Assembly (NCBI GenBank): GCA_030613145.1
Contig: JAUWMM010000021.1
Coordinates: 1 to 11,749 of the forward strand
Direction of reading: 5' to 3'
Length of the DNA: 11,749 nucleotides
DNA from: Desulfobacterales bacterium
Lineage (GTDB): Bacteria; Desulfobacterota; Desulfobacteria; Desulfobacterales; C00003060
The notes under the pieces were generated by a model. It was not told the DNA's origin. It did not search any database and saw only the letters and a program-made list of their open reading frames with translations. Position numbers and translations under genes: made by a program. Positions 7,334 through 11,749 of the stretch are shown piece by piece. Numbering within the stretch: position 1 is the stretch's first letter; each line of letters opens with the position of its first letter.

Positions 7334-7375
7334 CCGCAGGCGTAGCAGCGCTACGTTGAGGATAGAAACCTGCGG
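7334..7375. repeat. Nested hairpins in the dnaE 5' region
   Basis: An outer 7-bp stem CCGCAGG (7334-7340) with CCTGCGG (7369-7375) encloses a perfect 6-bp stem CGTAGC-AGC-GCTACG (7341-7355). On the minus strand this lies 160-200 nt before the dnaE start. No T-tract follows, so it does not look like a terminator. The rest of 7201-7418 shows nothing I can identify: no convincing promoter and no supported gene. Confidence 0.65.
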
Positions 7376-7418
7376 AGAACGAAGTATCTGGGCAAAAGAT
7401 GCTGTTTCCGGATGGACA

Positions 7419-7563
7419 CGAGACCTTTGCAAAACTGTCATTTTCTCGTGATGCGGCGTCAGGCTTCAAATTTTAATCCTCGAAATACATAATGTATTCC
7501 TCCGGTTAAAATTTTTTACCTTCCTTGCCTGACAAAAAAATGTCGCGTTTTTCAAAGGTCTCG
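7419..7563. repeat. Type B palindromic element (145 bp, MITE-like) after guaB
   Basis: The ends are perfect 11-bp inverted repeats, CGAGACCTTTG (7419-7429) and CAAAGGTCTCG (7553-7563). Inside, GTCAGGC pairs with GCCTGAC, AAATTTTAA with TTAAAATTT, and the tip is AATACAT-A-ATGTATT (7484-7498). The midpoint of the ends and the midpoint of the tip are the same base, 7491. The trinucleotide ACA lies directly outside both ends (7416-7418 and 7564-7566), as for a 3-bp target duplication. It starts 4 nt after the guaB stop codon. It has no coding capacity for a transposase. It could also act as a transcript-end hairpin for guaB. Confidence 0.82.
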
Positions 7564-7566
7564 ACA

Positions 7567-9048
<1,482 letters not shown>

Positions 9049-9095
9049 TTAGAATTCGGATGAATAACAGATGGACTTGCACTTGGCAATGATTT

Positions 9096-9126
9096 ATTAT
9101 GGTGATCGAATCGAAAGCCTTGACAA
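9096..9126 (-). promoter_or_regulatory. Candidate promoter for guaB
   Basis: On the minus strand TTGTCA (9126-9121) is followed after 19 nt by CATAAT (9101-9096). The elements are good but the spacing is long. It would give a guaB leader of about 60 nt. The dyad at 9142-9175 lies just upstream of the -35, where an activator could bind. Confidence 0.3.
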
Positions 9127-9141
9127 CAATACCTCAAGGAA

Positions 9142-9175
9142 ACTATAGGAAATAAAGCGTTGGTGTGCCTATAGT
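9142..9175. promoter_or_regulatory. Perfect 8-bp dyad upstream of guaB (possible protein-binding site)
   Basis: ACTATAGG (9142-9149) and CCTATAGT (9168-9175) are perfect inverted repeats 18 nt apart. They lie 16 nt upstream of the candidate guaB -35, in the shared control region with yciO. No known operator is recognised. Confidence 0.4.
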
Positions 9176-9179
9176 GAAC

Positions 9180-9284
9180 TAAGGTGCGTAAAGTTATAAA
9201 GAATAAGACAAATTTTGAAAGACAATCTTGAAGTCCTCAACTTTAGCTTATTTCTTCATTGGATCTACGGAAACTTACGCCTAA
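9180..9284. repeat. Type C imperfect palindrome between guaB and yciO (about 105 bp)
   Basis: The outer arms TAAGGTGCGTAAAGTT (9180-9195) and AAACTTACGCCTAA (9271-9284) pair imperfectly with small bulges. The inner arms AAAGAATAAG (9198-9207) and CTTATTTCTT (9247-9256) pair almost fully, and the segment around 9209-9228 pairs loosely with 9230-9246. It shares no sequence with types A or B. It ends 39 nt before the yciO start and lies about 150 nt upstream of guaB, so it could affect either. Its boundaries are approximate. Confidence 0.6.
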
Positions 9285-9322
9285 TCATGTTGACCAACAA
9301 ATAATGCATCCATAGGAAAACC

Positions 9323-9931
9323 ATGCTGATAAACATCAATCCTCAGAATCCGCAACTCCGTCTGATTCCAAAAGTTGCAGAGGCACTAATAGAAGGGGCA
9401 ATCATTGCTTACCCCACAGATACCTATTATGGTATAGGTTGTGACATCATGAACAGAAAGGCCATCGGCAAGATCTATCGCCTGAAACAGCGAAGCCAGA
9501 AAAAACCTTTTAGTTTCATATGCTCCGACCTTAAGAACATCAGTCAATACGCAAAGGTTTCCAATTATGCATACAAAACCATGAAAAGGCTCTTGCCTGG
9601 TCCTTATACCTTTGTATTGGAAGGCTCCAAGCTTGTTCCAAAGATGATGCTTACAGCACAAAAAACTGCCGGCATTCGGGTACCGAATCATCCCATCTGC
9701 TTGGCCCTGGTCAAACAACTCGGCCGCCCAATTATATCTACAAGTGCTACACTTTCAGATGGCGAAATCCTGTCTGACCCATATGCGATTTTTGATGCCC
9801 TTGGGGCTCAAATCGATATAATCATCGACGGTGGGCCAGTGCCGGGACTGCCTTCAAGCATGGTTTCTCTTATTGGGGATATTCCTGAAGTAATCCGGGT
9901 GGGACGGGGTGACGTGAGTATTTTTGAATAA
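9323..9931 (+). CDS. yciO: YciO-type protein of the TsaC/YrdC/Sua5 family, 202 aa
   Basis: The family includes L-threonylcarbamoyladenylate synthase, which makes the precursor of the t6A tRNA modification from threonine, bicarbonate and ATP. The core is AYPTDTYYGIGCD (29-41), then LKQRSQKKPF (54-63; K55, R57 and K60-P62 at the substrate site), LPGPYTFVL (91-99), GIRVPNHP (117-124) and IISTSATLSDG (137-147). The start ININPQNPQLRLI closely resembles E. coli YciO, not TsaC. TsaC proteins usually have Ser-x-Asn in the STSAN motif; here the Asn is Thr143. YciO activity is weak or uncertain, so t6A synthesis cannot be assumed from this gene. AGGA lies 5 nt before the ATG. It is the only plus-strand gene here, divergent from guaB and convergent with ihfB. 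Its stop is 29 nt from that of ihfB. Confidence 0.88.
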   Translation: MLININPQNPQLRLIPKVAEALIEGAIIAYPTDTYYGIGCDIMNRKAIGKIYRLKQRSQKKPFSFICSDLKNISQYAKVSNYAYKTMKRLLPGPYTFVLEGSKLVPKMMLTAQKTAGIRVPNHPICLALVKQLGRPIISTSATLSDGEILSDPYAIFDALGAQIDIIIDGGPVPGLPSSMVSLIGDIPEVIRVGRGDVSIFE

Positions 9932-9948
9932 GGATACAAGTGAACTAT

Positions 9949-9969
9949 AGTGCCTAAAATTTAGGCACT
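9949..9969. terminator. 21-bp perfect palindrome between yciO and ihfB (possible bidirectional terminator)
   Basis: AGTGCCTAAA (9949-9958) and TTTAGGCACT (9960-9969) are perfect 10-bp inverted repeats around one base. As RNA this would fold as an 8-bp stem with a 5-nt loop. It overlaps the last codons and stop of ihfB and lies 17 nt after the yciO stop. Neither side has a proper T-tract, so the terminator call is tentative. Confidence 0.45.
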
Positions 9970-10245
9970 CTTATTGATCCGTTTTACCAGGCTCTCAGCA
10001 GATTTGAAGTGGATCACCCAACGTTTGGGCATGTATACGGCAACATTGGTCTTAGGGTTTCTTCCCTTTGTCGGTCCACGCTGCTTTATCTTGAAGCGAC
10101 CCATGCCTCGCAGGTCAATTATCTTACCATGCATGAGCGCTTGCGCCATGCTTTCAAAAAGTGTATCCACAACGCACAACATGTCCTGCTTGCCGATACC
10201 AGGAAATGACTTGACCAAGGAATTTGTCAAGTCCAGTTTAACCAT
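9961..10245 (-). CDS. ihfB: Integration host factor beta-like (HU/IHF family) DNA-bending protein, 94 aa
   Basis: HU/IHF proteins dimerise, insert beta arms into the minor groove and bend DNA. An N-terminal helical half (VKLDLTNSLVKSFPGIGKQDM) leads to IIDLRGMGRFKIKQRGP (42-58), then the arm motif GRNPKT (61-66) with the intercalating proline P64. PKRWVIHFKSAESL (73-86) resembles the VPHFKPGKEL of IhfB. The start at 10245 is used rather than an in-frame ATG at 10323, because HU/IHF proteins begin with M-x-K-x-x-L and the longer form adds 26 residues lying inside sppA. The ATG overlaps the sppA stop by 8 nt, pointing to translational coupling; there is no strong Shine-Dalgarno. Position after rpsA fits the rpsA-ihfB linkage known in proteobacteria. 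It may also work as a homodimer. Confidence 0.9.
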   Translation of the reverse strand: MVKLDLTNSLVKSFPGIGKQDMLCVVDTLFESMAQALMHGKIIDLRGMGRFKIKQRGPTKGRNPKTNVAVYMPKRWVIHFKSAESLVKRINKSA

Positions 10246-11146
10246 TGTCTGCGCCCAGTCCTGGGATATATAGATATCCGGAATAAAGCGCGCCACTTGT
10301 GATCCCGTCAAGTGCCCCTGCAAGCTTAGAACCCATTACAAGTTCAAGAAGAGAAAACTTCTTTTTTCCGGCATAAACGCCAGATGGCTCTCCCTTGATA
10401 CCACCCAATTCGGCTGCAAGTCCTATTGCATCCTCTATGTTACCAAGGCTGTCCAGCAAGCCGAGTTCTTGGGCCTGTTGACCGGAGAATATGCGTCCGT
10501 CTGCAATGGTCCTAACCTTTTCCTCAGACATCTTTCTCCCCTCAGCCACCGCTGTCACAAACTGCTGGTGAACATTGCCAACAAAGTCCTCCAATAGCCT
10601 TCTCTCTTCGGGGGTCATCTTGCGCAATGGGGAGCCCAGATCCTTATAATCGCCACTCTTAATAACAACAGCCGAAACCCCAATCTTCTTGAACAACTCC
10701 TGCGTATTGGCAAATTCCATAATCACCCCAATACTACCCGTTATAGTGCCAGGATTCGCCATGATGTGATCGGCTGCAGCACTCACATAGTACCCTCCTG
10801 ATGTTGCTATGGCACCCATAGACACAACAACCTTCTTGAGGCGGGTCGTTTTCTTTACCTCTGCATAAATCTCTTGGGACGGCCCAACCCCACCTCCGGG
10901 CGAATTAATTCTCAAGACAATGGCCTTGACATCCTTATTTTTGCGGAATTTCTTGAGATGCGAAATAACGGGTTTAGGATCAGCAATAATACCCTTGATT
11001 TCAATAACCCCAACCTTTTCACCAAACTCGAAGGCAGAGTCCCTCTTGCCAAGAAAGAAAAGGGCCGCCATGCTAATGATCACGACAGCCCCAATAGCGC
11101 AAACAACTAAGAAAGAAAACAATATGGGGTATTTTCTGGCAAACAT
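10238..11146 (-). CDS. sppA: Signal peptide peptidase SppA, short form, 302 aa
   Basis: SppA is a membrane-anchored serine protease that degrades signal peptides left after secretion. A single N-terminal anchor spans about residues 7-32 (YPILFSFLVVCAIGAVVIIS), so the catalytic domain should face the periplasm. VLRINSPGGGVGPSQEIY (77-94) is the ClpP-like fold motif. The nucleophile is Ser116 in ATSGGYY and the general base Lys168 in KSGDYKDLGSPLRKM. The downstream half has GRIFSGQQAQELGLLD (217-232), as in the family. The length matches the single-domain form, which acts as an oligomer, not the duplicated E. coli enzyme. It lies 18 nt after rpsA and overlaps ihfB by 8 nt, so the three genes are probably one operon. 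The Shine-Dalgarno is weak (AGG 5 nt before the ATG). Confidence 0.95.
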   Translation of the reverse strand: MFARKYPILFSFLVVCAIGAVVIISMAALFFLGKRDSAFEFGEKVGVIEIKGIIADPKPVISHLKKFRKNKDVKAIVLRINSPGGGVGPSQEIYAEVKKTTRLKKVVVSMGAIATSGGYYVSAAADHIMANPGTITGSIGVIMEFANTQELFKKIGVSAVVIKSGDYKDLGSPLRKMTPEERRLLEDFVGNVHQQFVTAVAEGRKMSEEKVRTIADGRIFSGQQAQELGLLDSLGNIEDAIGLAAELGGIKGEPSGVYAGKKKFSLLELVMGSKLAGALDGITSGALYSGYLYIPGLGADNG

Positions 11147-11164
11147 TGTACCTGTTGGCCTAAC

Positions 11165-11749
11165 CTAAGCCTCTTTGTTGGTTTCCTTTTCACCGACCTC
11201 AGGTACGGCTTCCTGCGTATCTGAAACAGCCGGTTCCCCGGCTTCATCGGAAGAAATCAGCTCGGTTTCGTCTTCTCCGGTGACTTCCGGGCCGTCTTGT
11301 ACCTGGGGGGAATCGTCAACTTTGTCAGAAGATGTCTCAGAATCGTGTTCGGCAGGCTTCTGATTTACAGCTTTTTCTTTCAGGTTTTCCTTTAGAAGCT
11401 CACCTAAACTTGATCGAGATCCCTTGTAAGAGTTCAAATAATCTACAACCAGATCACGTTCCTCATCCGTTTGAAGCTGTTTGACCGAAAGGCCAATGCG
11501 TCGTTCTTTGGGATTAATGTTGATTACTTTGGCCGAAACAATGTCTCCAACTTGAAACTTGCCTACTGGGGTTTTAATCTTCTCACTGTTCACTTCCGAA
11601 ACATGAACCAGCCCTTCAATCCCTTCCTCCAATTCGACAAAAAGACCAAAGTCCGTGACATTAGTTATGGTACCCGTAATCTTGTCTCCCACCTCATATC
11701 GTTCAGGGATTGTCTCCCAAGGATCTTTCTGAAGTTGCTTGATTCCCAG
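11165..11749 (-). CDS. rpsA: Small ribosomal subunit protein S1, C-terminal 194 residues (5' end beyond window)
   Basis: S1 binds mRNA on the 30S subunit and helps start translation. The frame is open to the window edge and begins LGIKQLQKDPWETIP, typical of the link between S1 repeats. One complete S1 domain follows (GDKITGTITNVTDFGLFVELEEGIEGLVHVSEV...KVININPKERRIGLSVKQL), with the RNA-binding Phe pair and His of DFGLFV and GLVHVSE. After it comes a tail of about 100 residues rich in Glu, Asp, Ser and Pro, which looks disordered and ends GEKETNKEA. The GTG at 11692 is an internal valine, not a start. sppA and ihfB follow closely on the same strand. The S1-rich operon may allow S1 autoregulation, but the leader is not in view. 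Confidence 0.95.
   Translation of the reverse strand: MGIKQLQKDPWETIPERYEVGDKITGTITNVTDFGLFVELEEGIEGLVHVSEVNSEKIKTPVGKFQVGDIVSAKVININPKERRIGLSVKQLQTDEERDLVVDYLNSYKGSRSSLGELLKENLKEKAVNQKPAEHDSETSSDKVDDSPQVQDGPEVTGEDETELISSDEAGEPAVSDTQEAVPEVGEKETNKEA

Noticed and set aside
7160..7469. Open frames of 60-93 codons in the guaB-dnaE gap
   Set aside because: They run through hairpins and the type B element, overlap the dnaE start, lack ribosome sites and show no protein-like pattern.
9290..9318. TTGACC...TAGGAA as a yciO promoter
   Set aside because: Transcription would start at or after the yciO ATG, and the -10 is poor.
10246..10323. Longer ihfB start giving 120 aa
   Set aside because: The extra 26 residues lie in the sppA coding region and the HU/IHF fold begins at the ATG at 10245.

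Overview
The window looks like chromosomal housekeeping DNA from a Gram-negative bacterium with moderate GC content. I favour a Desulfobacterota (deltaproteobacterial) lineage because of the rpsA-sppA-ihfB order, the UPF0280 gene and the many long intergenic palindromes. That placement is inference; there is no 16S gene or other marker here.

Layout: nine of the ten genes lie on the minus strand. From right to left they are the 3' end of rpsA (ribosomal protein S1), sppA (membrane protease) and ihfB (IHF/HU-type DNA-binding protein), which form a tight cluster. A single plus-strand gene, yciO (TsaC/YrdC family), converges on ihfB and diverges from guaB. Then come guaB (IMP dehydrogenase), dnaE (replicative polymerase alpha subunit, 1168 aa), a UPF0280/ApbE-like gene, a HIT-family hydrolase, a small LapA-domain membrane protein, and mutS, which is cut by the left edge. 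All coding regions look intact. Replication and repair (dnaE, mutS), nucleotide metabolism (guaB, HIT) and translation (rpsA, yciO) sit together, but only rpsA-sppA-ihfB and HIT-lapA are spaced closely enough to be obvious operons.

The unusual part is the DNA between the genes. Four of the gaps hold long imperfect palindromes of at least three unrelated types. Type A (210 and 224 bp, about 95% identical outside the tip) occurs twice, 14-17 nt upstream of the HIT and UPF0280 start codons. It has GTAA...TTAC ends, one copy sits between exact 8-bp direct repeats, and the two copies carry different hairpins at the tip. Type B (145 bp) starts 4 nt after the guaB stop codon, is symmetric about one base (7491), and is flanked by ACA on both sides. 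Type C (about 105 bp) lies between the divergent guaB and yciO genes. Smaller dyads lie upstream of dnaE, upstream of guaB, and across the ihfB stop codon.

No tRNA, rRNA, CRISPR array, transposase gene or defence system is visible. I see no multi-gene novel system. The best candidate for something undescribed is the set of palindromic, probably mobile, intergenic elements, above all the type A pair.
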